The notes under the pieces were generated by a model that did not search any database, had not been told where the DNA came from, and saw only the letters and a program-made list of their open reading frames with translations. From assembly GCA_036346405.1 (NCBI GenBank), contig CM070566.1:55276382-55340381 (forward strand): a DNA stretch of 64,000 bases, read 5' to 3'. Below, piece after piece: positions 11,733-23,395 of the stretch (positions are counted from its first letter, which is position 1; every line of letters starts with the position of its first letter). This stretch comes from Phyllostachys edulis. Taxonomy: Eukaryota; Streptophyta; Magnoliopsida; Poales; Poaceae. The position numbers and the translations under genes were made by a program.

Positions 11733-14160
11733 TTTTCGACGGCCCGGTTGGAAGATTTCCGGGCCAAATATATTAAGAAAGAGAGAACAAGTTCAGGAAA
11801 ACAAGAAGAGAGAGAAAGCTCTCTGAAACGGAAAAAACCTCGTAGCCTCAACCGGCCGTGCTAAGGTAGCATCGACAAGTTACACATACGGGACTAAAAT
11901 GTTGAAACACATCCGGCAGCCTTCCACGAGAAGATTTCCTCCTTGATACTCCAAACCACATCGGTCGTAGGCCGGCAACGTCCCTCAAAGATTCTGGCAT
12001 TACGCTCTTTCCAGATACACCAGTGAACGAGGATGGTCACCGTGTCAAAATCCTGTCGGAGCGGTTTTGAGATTAACTTCCTCGTAGTAAGCCACCAATC
12101 TTAGGAGCTAGATATCGCAGCGGAGGGGATCGGGAACTGGATGCCGCTCCATCTCCTGAATCTTGCCCAGACCTCGGTCAAGAAGGGACAGTCGATGAAC
12201 AGGTGCTTGCAACTCTCGTCAGGGTGATTGCAAAGAGAACAACACCCGAGATTGGGCCAACCGCGCCGTTGAAGATTATCATTGGTGAGGCACTTCTCAC
12301 GAATGACCAACCACATAAAAAAAACTTGCATCGCGACGGCGCTTTAGATTTCCAGATGCACTTGTGGCAAGCGAAGGTTATTGAAGTGGCGAAGAAGAGC
12401 TAATAGGCAGAACAAGCCGAGTACTTGCCATCGACCGAGTGCCTCTAGGTAATTTCGTCGTTCCTGCCGGCGTGGAGCGGAGTGCCGGCGACAATGTCTC
12501 ACAGCTTCAAGTATTGTGCCAATGCCAGCAGTGATAGGCCCCCCCTCAGGTCCTTAGTCCAGGAATTGCTAGCGAAAGCCTCCGCAACAGACTTATTCTT
12601 TTTTCTGACAAAGGAAAACAGGGCCAGCATGACATCGGCAACCGAGCGCCCACTTTCGATCCAGTGATCGTGCCAGAAGCATGCGCGTGAGTCGTCACCC
12701 AGCCGAATAGTTGTGGCTGCCCTGAACATGGGCAGGATATCCGTGTCTTCGCCAGTCGTCACGATGTGCCATGGCTTTGGCTCGGGATCCCAGCTATTCT
12801 AGAGCCAGCGAAGGCGAAGCGCAGCACTGAACGACATCAAATCATGGATACCCAACCCCCCACATCGGAGCGGTCTGCAGACTTTTGACCAAGTAAGCAA
12901 GCAATGACCGCCGCTGATGGAGTCAGACCCCTTCCAAACGAAAGCACGACACTTATGGTTTATTAACTTGATTGCCCACTGAGGAAGCTCGAAGACCATC
13001 ATGAAGTGAACTGGCAGGGCCATCAAAACAGATCTAGTGAGTACGACGCGCCCGCTTGGAGTTAGGAGTTTAGGTTTCCACCCGGCTAACTTTTTCGAGA
13101 ACTTGTCGACGAGCGGCTGAATGTCGCTCTTCCTGAGAGAGAGAATTGAGAGCGGGAGTCCAAGGTATGTGATTGGGAAGCGAAGTTGTCGACACTACAA
13201 CACGGCCGCGACCGCCGTCTCGATCTCATCATCGCAGCGAATGGTCGTGGTGGAACTCTTGACCAGGTTGGAGGTGAGACCAGAAGCCCTGTCGAAGATG
13301 AACAACAACTCCCTCACCACCTCACAACCTTGGCATGAAGGGCTGAAGAAGAGCACAATGTCGTCCGCGTAGATGGAGACGCGCGGCTCCCTCACCAAGC
13401 GGTCGAGGGGGCTTAGCAACCCCCAACATGTGGCCCATCTCGCTGCAGCCTGTAGGACGTCCATAGCCATGATGAATAGGGTGGGGGAGAGCGGGTCCCC
13501 TTGCCGCACTCCCCGCGCGAAGGACAGGGGTGGACCACGGCCGCCGTTGAGTAGGATCAATGTGGTTGCCGTACGAAGGATGGCGGCGATCCAACCACGC
13601 CATCTGCTGCCGAAGCCAAGTTGCGCTAGAACACTCAACAGGAACTCCCAGGATAAAGTATCGAAGGCCTTCGTAATATCAATCTTGAGGAGGATGACGG
13701 GAATTTTCTTCCTATGCAGCGTCACCGCGGTGTTACGAACCAGTTTAAAATTCTCGTGGATACAATGCTTTGTAATGAAGGCCGATCGCACCAGCGACAC
13801 CAATTTGCCAATCACGAGGGAGAGCTATAGCGACATTAATTTGGTTATGATCTTGGAGAAGCTGTGTATTAAACTAATCGGACGAAGTCCTTGACAGACT
13901 TCTGCTCGTCCTTTTTGGAAGCGAGTAAGGTTAGCGGAGTTGAGCTTGTGAAAGTTTTGAGCATTTCATTGTGGAATTTGACGAGGGAGTTTAGTTGATC
14001 TCCCTTGATGGTTGGCCAATAGAGCTTGTAAAACAACCTGGAGAATCCATCTAGACCTAGTGCCTTCTCTGACGGCATCGCCATGATGGTGATTCTGACC
14101 TCATCCTCCAGGAAAGGGGCTTCAAGAGCAGCAGCTTCGAAGGGGAGGAGGGAGGGTAGG
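11733..14160 (-). pseudogene. L1-type LINE ORF2, reverse transcriptase and C-terminus (3' half)
   Basis: Read on the minus strand from 14160 downward, this is the second half of a plant L1 ORF2. First comes the pre-RT segment ending in PSEKALGLDGF (about 14020-14090). Next is the RT core at 13195-13815, with KIDITKAFDTLSW, VRQGDPLSPTLF and the catalytic SIYADDIVLFF. Then come linker blocks at 12799-13026 and 12499-12762, and finally a zf-RVT domain at 12101-12331 (CCSLCNHPDESCKHLFIDC). The frame changes several times between blocks (near 13850, 13100, 12780 and 12450), so no intact product is possible as written. The LINE 3' end lies near 11733 with a short poly(A). The endonuclease is not here. 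The upstream part of what may be the same element continues at 23271, beyond the gypsy insertion. Confidence 0.85.
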
Positions 14161-16422
14161 CTGAGTATACCAGGATGTCATCAATAAAGACAATAATGAA
14201 CTTATCTAGATACTCCATAAACACTTTATTCATCAAGTTCATAAAGTATGCAGGGGCATTAGTGAGTCCAAATGACATAACTGTGCACTCATAGAGTCCA
14301 TAACGGGTTGCAAAAGGCTGTCTTGGGTATGTCTTCTTGATGGATTTTCAATTGATGGTAACCTGATCTCAAGTCTATCTTAGAGAACACTCCGGCTCCT
14401 TTTAACTGATCAAACAAATCATCAATTCTCGGCAGGGGGTACTTGTTCTTGATGGTGACTTCATTGAGTGCTCGGTAATCCACACACATTCGCTGCATAC
14501 CATCCTTCTTGGCTACAAAGATCACTGGGGCTCCCCAAGGTGAGGCACTCAGTCTAACAAAACCTTTGGCTTGCATCTCTTCAATCTGTTGCTTCAACTC
14601 AACCAAGTCGTTTACTAGCAAACGGTAAGGTCTTTTGGAGACTGGAGCAGTTCCAGGAACTAAATTGATAACAAACTCCAAACCTCTATCGGGTGGCATC
14701 CCAGGGAGCTCCTCGGGAAAAACATTAGGGAACTCACAAACCACTGGCACATCTTCAACCGAAATGGTCTTAACACAACAGACCATTGCTTCTCCAAGCA
14801 TTCCCAAGGAGGCTTCAAATCTCACTGTAATTCCCACTGGACTGACTACAGTGACGCTTCTATTCCCACAATCCAACACGGCTTGGTGATCAGTAAGCCA
14901 ATCCATGCCCAAAATCACATCCAAGGACTTGGTGTCAATGATGATGAGGTTGGCCAAGAATTCTTCCCCTTCTATGATCACTTCAACTTGTGGGCAACCC
15001 TGGTCCGTGCTTAACTCTGAACCGGGGGATTGAACCAACAAGGAGGTCTTAAGAGCAAGAACTTCCAATTGATGCTTTGCAGAAAAACTTCGAGAAACAA
15101 ACGAATGGAAAGCTCCAGAGTCAAACAAAACGGTTGCAGGTGCTGAATTTACGAGGAACTTACCCAACACAACATCAGGGGCTATTTGGGCCTCTTCCAT
15201 GGTGACATGGTTCACTCGGCCTCTCCCAAAGGGCTGGGAGGTCTTGGCTGGGATAGCGGAGGTTTGAGGCACTCCACGTCCTGGCACAGGTGCTCCGGTT
15301 GGAGGGGTTGCTAAGTTGGACTTGGCCGAAACCGAGGCTTGCTTCAACGGACAATTACTGGCATAATGTCCCAATTGGTTGCAGCTGTAACAAGTGATTC
15401 CAGTAGCATGGTTGTTGCTTCTTGAAGGCTGGTTGGCAGTGCCATTGCTGTTGGTGTTGACATGGCCGTTGGGGCTGCGAAAAATAGGAGTAGCAGGGTG
15501 AGGGACAGCCGCAGGAGCTCTGTAGGTCTTGAGGAGCAAACCGAGCAGGAGGTTGAGCATTGGTTCTAGCTCTCTAGGGGTGACCTTGGTGTGCACTTGG
15601 CTGAGACATCTTCCTCTTGTATGACTCCGAAAGTTCACGGTGAGAATCTTCTACGAGCAAGCTCTTGTTCACAAGCTGCTGAAATTCTGCATAATCATTG
15701 CCAACAACTTGGACCTTCAAACTGGGGTTGAGTCCCTTCTTGAACCTCTTCTGTCTCGCATCATCAGAGGCAACATCCTCTAGAGCATAGCGTGCCAGCT
15801 GAGTGAATTTGTTAAGGTATTCACTCACTGTCAGGCTCCCTTGCTTCAGCTCACAGAACTCATTTTTCTTCATCTCCACCTTCCCATCGGGGATATGGGA
15901 ACGGCGGAAAGCTTCTGAAAATTCTGCCCAAGATATGTTCTGGTGGTTTGAATGAACAACACAGCAATTCTTCCACCATTCCAAAGCGGTACCTTTCAAC
16001 TGATGTGAAGCATACAAAACCTTCTCGCGGTCATCACACTGAGTGATGGCGAGCTTCCTTTCAGTGGAACGCAACCAATCATCCGCGTCCAGTGGCTCGG
16101 AGGAGCTGGAGAAAGTAGTAGGGCGGGTCCTCAAGAACTCTGCCAGCCTTGATTGATGAAAAACTGGGGGTGGTGGTGGTGGCACAGCAGCTGTTTGAGT
16201 CTGATTTAGCTTGGCAATGAGGGCAGCAGATGTCTGATTTTGTTGAGCTACTATCTGACTCATGCTTTGCATCGTTGCACTCATCATCTGAGTTTGGGCT
16301 GCCGTAAACTGCCCCAAACCTGGGTCTATGGCTGCTGGTGGAGGAGGTGGCGGTGGCGGTGATAAAGAAGGGTCCACTGGCTCATCTTGACCGGGCGAGT
16401 GGCGAGTCTGAACCATCTGCAC
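14161..16422 (-). pseudogene. gypsy gag-pol: capsid, zinc knuckle, protease, start of RT
   Basis: The first ATG used is at 16422. The gag region has a poly-Pro N-terminus and a Retrotrans_gag domain (LKGTALEWWKNC, LTVSEYLNKFTQLARYA). The zinc knuckle CYSCNQLGHYASNC (about 15352-15395) follows. The aspartic protease has VLFDSGAFHSFVS and LDVILGMDWL. The RT opens with ELPGMPPDRGLEF, SPWGAPVIFVAKKDG and KIDLRSGYHQLKI and ends at FIDDILVYS. Two frame changes are visible: near 15600, between capsid and knuckle, and near 14313, where an extra base precedes the MSFGLTNAP block. RNase H, integrase and any chromodomain are absent. The family assignment to the Del/Tekay-like chromoviruses rests on RT and protease wording only. 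Confidence 0.85.
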
Positions 16423-16959
16423 ACAAACCTCTCAGGCTTAAAAGATAAGGAAGAGAAGGCACACTGGTTAAGAGGGAACAGCATAGAGAAGGTCAAGACC
16501 AAGAGAAAGAGAACAACCTAAGGGGACAAAGGCAGCTTAAGCCCGAAAGAACCAGTAGCCGAAAGCTACTAAGAAGCAATAAAAGCTTGGCGGGAGGTCC
16601 TAATTAAAGGACCAAACGTTTCTAGAACTAAAAGGGTAGCCTATCAACAACACTTCTAGCTCAACCTATTAGGGAGGTCAACACTAAACCAGGCCCGATC
16701 CTATGGAAGTTACTGAGAGAAGAAGGATCATCTTAAATTGCAAATAGGGTTTAGAGGAGACAAGGCATCAAGATATGAGATATAAGGGAGAAGAGAGAAT
16801 AGAGCAAGATAAGAGCAGAACAGAATAAGATGAGAGGAGAATTGCTACTCATGTCACTCTGTTGGTTTGATTTAGAAAATAACTCCTTTTGAAACTTTTG
16901 ATCAAAGCGACCGTGCAAACTAAGGTTCGTCCTCATACCGATCTGACTCGATACCGTAT
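16423..16959 (-). other. gypsy 5' leader with tRNA primer-binding site (inner copy)
   Basis: This untranslated leader lies between LTR and gag. On the minus strand GGTATCGAGTCAGA (16942-16955) matches the initiator-Met tRNA primer site family, and the LTR end ...CCGACA lies a few bases upstream. The leader is nearly identical to 19445-19979. Confidence 0.7.
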
Positions 16960-18952
16960 TGTCGGTGCCCTAGGTAGAACCTACCCTGCACCTCATGCCT
17001 TCGAGCTAGTCCCAGATACATGGCTAGCCCAAGACAGTCTATGAGGATGGAATCACAACCATACACATTCTAATGACTGGAGCGCACAAATTAATAATCA
17101 CATAAGCAAAAGACCTTATGGTCAAAGTTGTTTACAGAGGTGCCTCACAGGGCTTACAACAAAAGAGATAACAACAGCGGAAAACACAAAAGCACAGGGT
17201 CCAATCGACCAGCCCCACAGGCTTATCGAGTGGAGGACGTCCCAAAGCCGCAAGGTCTTCAAAGCAATCCTCTTCATAGAGCATTGTGCTCCCTGGGTCA
17301 CCCTCTTCTGCTGATCAAACAGAGGGCGCAAAGCCTTGAGTACATTGAATGTACTCAGTAAGTCATAGGGATGCATGCAAATAATAATCATGTAAAGCTT
17401 GACATGGGTGGCTGCAAGGTTAGTTGGCAGAAAGCAACATTTCCAAGAGATACATTAAGTAGATTTCAAAGCTCAAGTTTAAATAATACTTATAAATAAA
17501 CAAGTTCTTTTCAAAGCACTAGTGGACGCCGCATTAAATGGCACACGACGGGAGCAGGTGATGGAGGGAAAAGGGCATGCCAGGGAAGTGACCCGAGAGG
17601 AAAACGAGGTACTGCAAAAGCAACCGCAATAAATGCTTGAAGACTTTTGCTCTGGCAGCACTCAACGAGAGGAAGAAGATATGAGTAGGAACTGACAGGC
17701 TGCCAGTCAAACTCGTGAGGCTGACCCAACCCAGAGGGGAGGTCCGGAGCCACGGAGGTCCTGGCCCAAAGGGGAGGTCCTGAGCAAAACGGGGAGGTCT
17801 TGACCAACGGGAGGTCGTGACCCAGGAGGGTGGTCATTGCAAAAAGACCATAGGAGGTCCTTGCGAAAGGAACACAAGAGGTCCTGAGGAGGAGGTCTTC
17901 GCAAAAGACCATAAGAGGTCCTGTGGACAGGAGGTCCAAGAGACACAGCAACGGGGAGGTCCTACGGACAAGAGGTCCAAGAGATTACAAGGAGGTCCTT
18001 TGGACAGGAGGTCCAAAACTACAAGGAGGTCCTTTGGACAAGAGGTCCAAAAGACTCACAACGGGGAGGTCCTAAGGACAGAACCCACAAAGGGCAGGTC
18101 CTAACGGTCAGATCCCTCAAACGAGATCCCAACAGTCAAGATCGAGAGCAAGGGGATGTTCGCGGAAGCAAGGATACGCAGGAAGAACTGGAGCCACCAG
18201 ATCTTGATCGAACAGAGCAAGGCGACTGGGACGTTCGGACCAGCGAAATGTACCAACGAATTGGGGCCGTCAGATGGGGATCGAGTGGCCCTGGAGGAGT
18301 GGAATTTTCGGACCATCCGAACGTTTCATCTAGAACAGGCCATCCAAAAAGATTGAATGGCCCATGAGCGGGAAAGGCGCGAGGCGCTGGCTTGGACTGC
18401 GCAAAGGGAAAAGGAGGTCCGCGCCCAAAGGAGATCCTACAGAGGAGGTCCAAAGGGGAGGTCCTGCATGATCAGATCACAAACAAGGGAGGTCTGACGG
18501 CTAGATCAAAACCAGAGGAGGTCTGACGGCTAAGATCTCGCTAGGGGAGATCTTAACGGTACAGATCAAGATCAAAGGAGGTCTAACGGCTAAGATCTCA
18601 CTAGGGGAGATCTTAACGCTGCAGATCAAGATCAAAGGAGGTCTGATGGCTAAGATCTCACTAGGGGAGATCTTAACGGTGCAGATCTAGATCAAAGGAG
18701 GTCTGATGGCTAAGATCTCTCTAGGGGAGATCTTAACGGTGCAGATCAAGATCAAAGGAGGTCTGGCGGCTAAGATCTCGCTAGGGGAGATCTTAACGGT
18801 GCAGATCTAGATCAAAGGAGGTCTAACAGCTAAGATCTCGCTAGGGGAGATCTTAACGGTGCAGATCAAGATCAAAGGAGATCTGACGGTTAAGATCTCG
18901 CTAGGGGAGATCTTAACGGTGCAGATCTAGATCAAAGGAGGTCTGACGGCTA
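16960..18952 (-). mobile_element. Inner LTR copy, internally deleted and truncated
   Basis: Compared with the outer LTR, this copy lacks the sequence equivalent to about 20546-21824. The joint (...CACTAGTGGACGCCGC...) falls at a shared GGAC, indicating a microhomology-mediated deletion. It contains many GGAGGTCC motifs (17730-18110) and the 60-bp minisatellite. It ends abruptly at 18952, in the minisatellite, where it is fused to gag at the shared text TAAGATAT/CAAGATAT. Open frames on either strand inside it are repeat-driven and not genes. Confidence 0.7.
18518..18952. repeat. 60-bp minisatellite in inner LTR (7 units plus a part)
   Basis: The period is exactly 60 bp. Each unit holds GAGGTCTGACGGC, then TAAGATCTC-loop-GAGATCTTA (a 9-bp inverted repeat around GCTAGGG), then ACGGTGCAGATCAAGATC. 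Units differ at a few positions. Confidence 0.95.
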
Positions 18953-19444
18953 AGATATGTTCTGGTGGTTTGAATGAGAAGCACAGTAATTCTCCCACCA
19001 TTCCAAAGTGGTACCTTCCAACTGATGTGAAGCATACAAAACCTTCTCGCGGTCATCACACTGAGTGATGGCGAGCTTCCTTTCTGTGGAACACAGCTAA
19101 TCATCCGTGTCCAGTGGCTCGGAGGAGCTGGAGAAAGTAGTAGGGTGGGTCCTCAAGAACTCTGCCAGTCTTGATTGATGAAAAACTGGGGGTGGTGGTG
19201 GTGGCACAGCAGCTGTTTGAGTCTGATTTAGCATGGCAAGGAGGGCAGCAGAGGTCTGATTTTGTTGAGCTACTATCTGACTCATGTTTTGCATCATTGC
19301 ACTCATCATCTGAGTTTGGGCTGCCATAAACTGCCCCAAACCTGGGTCTGTGGCTGCTGGTGGAGGAGGTGGCGGTGGCGGTGATAAAGAAGGGTCCATT
19401 GGCTCATCTTGACCGGGCGAGTGGCGAGTCCGAACCATCTGCAC
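18953..19444 (-). pseudogene. gypsy gag N-terminal fragment (duplicated copy)
   Basis: This carries the same poly-Pro N-terminus and start of the capsid domain as 16422-15931, from ATG 19444 through the LEWW motif. A stop codon lies near 19100 (after LDTDD), and the copy ends at the fusion with the inner LTR. It is a by-product of the tandem duplication and cannot encode a full Gag. Confidence 0.85.
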
Positions 19445-19979
19445 ACAAACCTCTTAGGCTTAAAAGATAAGGAAGAGAAGGCACACTGGTTAAGAGGGAA
19501 CAGCACAGAGAAGGTCAAGACCAAGAGAAAGAGAACAACCTAAGGGGACAAAGGCAGGTTAAGCCTGAAAGAACCAGTAGCCAAAAACTACTAAGAAGCA
19601 ATAAAAGCTCGGCCAGAGGTCCTAATTAAAGGACCAAACGTTTCTAGAACTAAAAGGGTAGCCTATCAACAACACTTCTAGCTCAACCTATTGGGGATGT
19701 CAACACTAAACCAGGCCCAATCCTATGGAAGTTAGTGAGAGAAGAAGGATCATCTTAAATTGCAAATAGGGTTCAGAGGAGACAAGGCATCAAGATATGA
19801 GATATAAGGGAGAAGAGAGAATAGAGCAAGATAAGGGCAGAACAGAATAAGATGAGAGGAGAATTGCTACTCATGTCACTCTGTTGGTTTGATTTAGAAA
19901 ATAACTCCTTTTGAAACTTTTGATCAAAGCGACCATGCAAACTAAGGTTCGCCCTCTGGTACATCTGACTCGATACCAG
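19445..19979 (-). other. gypsy 5' leader with tRNA primer-binding site (outer copy)
   Basis: On the minus strand TGGTATCGAGTCAGA (19964-19978) is the primer site, one base from the LTR end ...AAGCA. The leader is nearly identical to 16423-16959, so the duplication is fairly recent. Confidence 0.75.
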
Positions 19980-22900
19980 TGCTTGGGCGCCTGTAGAACC
20001 TACCCGAGACCCTTTGTGCACTGAGCTAGTCCCAGGATACATGGCTAGCCCGCACAGTCACAACAGGGATGGAATCACAACCATACACATTCTAATGACG
20101 AAGAAAACAAATTAATAATCACATAAGCAAAAGACCTTATGGTCAAAGTTGTTTATAGAGGTGCCTCACAGGGCTTACAACAAAAGAGATAACAGCAGCG
20201 GAAAACACAAAAGCGCAGGGTCCAATCGACCAGCTGCACAGGCTTATCGAGTGGAGGACGTCCCTAAGCCGTAAGGTCTTCAAAGCTATCCTCTTCATAG
20301 AGCATTGTGCTCCCTGGGTCACCCTCTTCTGCTGATCAAATAGAGGGCGCAAAACATTGAGTACGTTGAATGTACTCAGCAAGTCATAGGGATGCATGCA
20401 AATAATAATCATGTAAAGCTTGACAAGGGTGGCTGTAGGGTTAGTTGGCAGAAAGCAACATTTCCAAGAGATACATTAAGTAGATTTCAAAGCTCTAGTT
20501 TAAAGAATACTTATAATTAAACAAGTTCTTTTCAAAGCACTAGTGGACACCCTGTCTGTGATCACCCTGATCACAGCTCGAGCTACACCAAACCGCAGAA
20601 GACTAGCTCGAAACCCACCACATTTCACTTTGAAAAGTCTACCCCTTGCGTGAAATCTCCGGGCATGACCATAACCGAGGCCGCGGCTTTTCGAAAAGGT
20701 TTACACTCTGCAGAGGTTGTGCACTTTACCCACAAGAGGTGATCGCTTGATACGACACAAGTTTCCTTGGACGTGTGAATCAAGTAGAGACCGCCACCAG
20801 GTCTTTACAAAGGTCCACTTAACTCGGTTCTGCTCTCGCTAAGGTTTCGCCGACCTGGCCCCCTCTTACACCATTCCCATCAACACAGAACTGACTCAAG
20901 CTTCCCTAATTATTACACCCGGTCCATCCCATAATGGACATGTGGTTGCACGTGGTGACCCAGATCAATGGTTCAAGGTTAAGTCCTTAGTTGGCTACTC
21001 AGGCAAGACATTCCACATCCCCGTGTGCGTTACGGCACCACCACTAACCACCATCCATCCTGCCCGAGCAAAAAGCACCCCCGGTACTACCGGCCAAGCA
21101 GCCCCGGTAATACCGGCCACATAACTCAGGTATAACCGACCACAAGACCACCCTGGTCTTGGTGCCCAATTTCATCAAGTGGCACTGCCACGGTTCCATA
21201 GTTTATTAGTCATATTCATCATTAAAGAATCATGAGGTCGAAACCATCGCAATCTATAGCATGGCTAAGCACAAGACGCAACCATGTTGGTAAACAACAG
21301 AGACCAACTAACATAGCCCAACCTAAGGTTGTCAAAGGAACATGCTAACATGTAGGCCTCAAATAAACAAGGATGCCTTTACAGGCAAGAGGGCATATAA
21401 ATAACTACTCCCCCAAAACCATTTGTATACAAATAGCCATGCATGATAAGTTAAAACAATATACATTTCTTTGCAAAGATGGGTTCAACATGATCAAGGT
21501 CTATGACTTGCCTTCGATGAAGAACTGAGAAGCTTCTGTTGCTGCAGCTGGGTCCAAGTAATCCTCTGTGAAACCGGGATCTACACATTCAAGAGAGCCC
21601 AAATAAGTAAAACAAACTCCAACATGAAGATCAAAAGAACTCACCAGATAAGAGCCAAAGAAGGGTTACAGAAAAAGATGAAAACCAGAGCTTGAATCGC
21701 TCAAGAAGAGGTTCAAACGAGGGAGGTCTAGCTTAAAGGAGGAGGTCCAAGGTGCTGGGCAACAAACAACGGCCAGAGAGCTCTTCTCGGGCCTTTTATA
21801 GGCACGGGAGGCCCTGAGAGGAGGACGCCGCATTAAATGGCACACGATGGGAGCAGGTGATGTAGGGAAAAGGGCAAGCCAGGGAAGTGACCCGAGAGGA
21901 AAACGAGGTACTGCAGAAGCAACCGCAATAAATGCTTGAAGACTTTTGCTCTGGCAGCACTCAACGGGAGGAAGAAGATATGAGTAGGAACTAACAGGCT
22001 GCCAGTCAAACACGTGAGGCTGACCCAACCCAGAGGGGAGGTCCGGAGCAACGGGAGGTCCTGGCCCAAAGGGGAGGTCCTGAGAAAAATGGGGAGGTCT
22101 TGACCAACAGGAGGTCGTGACCTAGGAGGGTGGTCATTGCAAAAAGACCACGGGAGGTCCTTGCGAAAGGAACACAAGAGGTCCTGAGGAGGAGGTCTTC
22201 GCAAAAGACCACAAGAGGTCCTATGGACAGGAGGTCCAAGAGACACAACAACGGGGAGGTCCTATGGACAGAAGGTCCAAGTGACTACAAGGAGGTCCTC
22301 TGGATAGGAGGTCCAAAAGACAACAAGGAGGTCATTTGGACAGGAGGTCCAAAAGACTCACAACGGGGAGGTCCTAAGGACAGAACCCACAAAGGGCGTG
22401 TCTGACGGTCGATCCCTCAAGCGAGGTCCCAAATGTCAAGATCGAGAGCAAGGGATGTTCGCGAAGCAAGGATCTGTGGAAGGCGATCGGGCGTTTGGAG
22501 CAAATAAACGTACCAATGGATTGGGGCCATCAAATGGGGATCGAGTGGCCCTGGAGGAGTGGAATGTTCGGACCATCCGAACGTTTCATCTAGATCAGGC
22601 CATCCAAAAAGATCGAACAGCCCACGAGCGGGAAAGGCGTGAGGCGCTGGCTTGGACTGCGCAAAGGGAAAAGGAGGTCCGCGCCCAAAGGAGATCCTAC
22701 AAAGGAGATCCAAAGGGGAGGTCCTGCATGGTCAGATCACAAACAAGGGAGGTCGATGGCTAGATCAAAACCAGAGGAGGTCTGACAGCTAAGATCTCGC
22801 TAGGGGAGATCTTAATGGTACATATCAAGATCAAAGGAGGTCTGACGGCTAAGATCTCGCTAGGGGAGATCTTAACGGTGCAGATCAAGATCAAAGGAGG

Positions 22901-23270
22901 TCTGACGGCTAAGATCTCGCTAGGGGAGATCTTAACAGTGCAGATCAAGATCAAAGGAGGTCTGACGGCTAAGATCTTGCTAGGGGAGATCTTAACGGTG
23001 TAGACCAAGATCAAAGGAGATCTGACGGCTAAGATCTCGCTAGGGGAGATCTTAACGGTACAGATCAAGATCAAAGGAGGTCAGAACCGCACGGGAGGCT
23101 TGAATGGACGCGAGGGATATCCCACCGGATGTGGGGGAGATCCTAAAGGACACGAGAAGGTCATGAAGGACACGGGGAGGTCCAACTGAACGAGGGGGAG
23201 GTCCTAGAGGACTCTGGGAGGTCCTGGAGGATGCGGGGAGGTCCAAATGACTGAGGGGGAGGTCCTAGAT
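19980..23270 (-). mobile_element. Outer LTR copy of the gypsy element (about 3.3 kb)
   Basis: It is co-linear with the inner LTR but retains the 20546-21824 segment, including typical AT/GC-mixed LTR text and CCGGTACTACCGGCC-like repeats near 21080-21115. It carries GGAGGTCC repeats at 22040-22380 and the 60-bp minisatellite at 22777-23081. The LTR start (TG on the minus strand) is not obvious near 23270, so a few bases may be lost. No protein is encoded. Confidence 0.65.
22777..23081. repeat. 60-bp minisatellite in outer LTR (about 5 units)
   Basis: Same unit and period as 18518-18952, with the same TAAGATCTC/GAGATCTTA hairpin. The copy number differs between the two LTR copies (7 versus 5). 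Confidence 0.95.
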
Positions 23271-23395
23271 GCTAGAGCGAGGCATTTCCCTTTGAGGAGA
23301 GCACGGAGCCTACACTCGTCGCTGGAGAGAAGGCGATCATCTTGTGCTTGATCGAGCAGAAGAATGATCTCGTGGGCAATCTGGAGCTACAGAGC
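23271..23395 (-). pseudogene. LINE ORF2 fragment between endonuclease and RT
   Basis: One minus-strand frame reads LQIAHEIILLLDQAQ, DDRLLSSDECRLRALLKG, KCLALAS. This is the helical linker that precedes the RT in plant L1 ORF2. It would continue into the LINE text at 14160-14090 on the far side of the gypsy element, with roughly 100 residues missing. That is the main evidence that the gypsy element sits inside a single LINE. Confidence 0.55.

Larger units (their letters stand above)
14161..23270 (-). mobile_element. Ty3/gypsy retrotransposon (chromovirus-like), rearranged and truncated
   Basis: On the minus strand the order is LTR (23270-19980), primer site and leader (19979-19445), gag fragment (19444-18953), second internally deleted LTR (18952-16960), leader (16959-16423), then gag-pol (16422-14161). 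The unit LTR-leader-gag start therefore occurs twice; the gag text at 18953 recurs at 15931, an offset of 3,022 bp. Everything downstream of the RT motif FIDDILVYS (RNase H, integrase, 3' LTR) is missing. The break at 14160/14161 abuts LINE ORF2. The right boundary near 23270 also abuts LINE ORF2 text, so this element appears nested in the LINE. Both termini seem lost, so no target duplication can be shown. Confidence 0.75.

Noticed and set aside
17511..18453. Overlapping open frames with repeated peptide motifs, also at 21666-23074
   Set aside because: They are produced by GGAGGTCC and 60-bp repeats in the LTR; the repeats keep frames open without coding meaning.
18518..18952. Regularly spaced repeats that could suggest a CRISPR array
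   Set aside because: Units are contiguous 60-bp tandem copies without unique spacers, inside a plant LTR.
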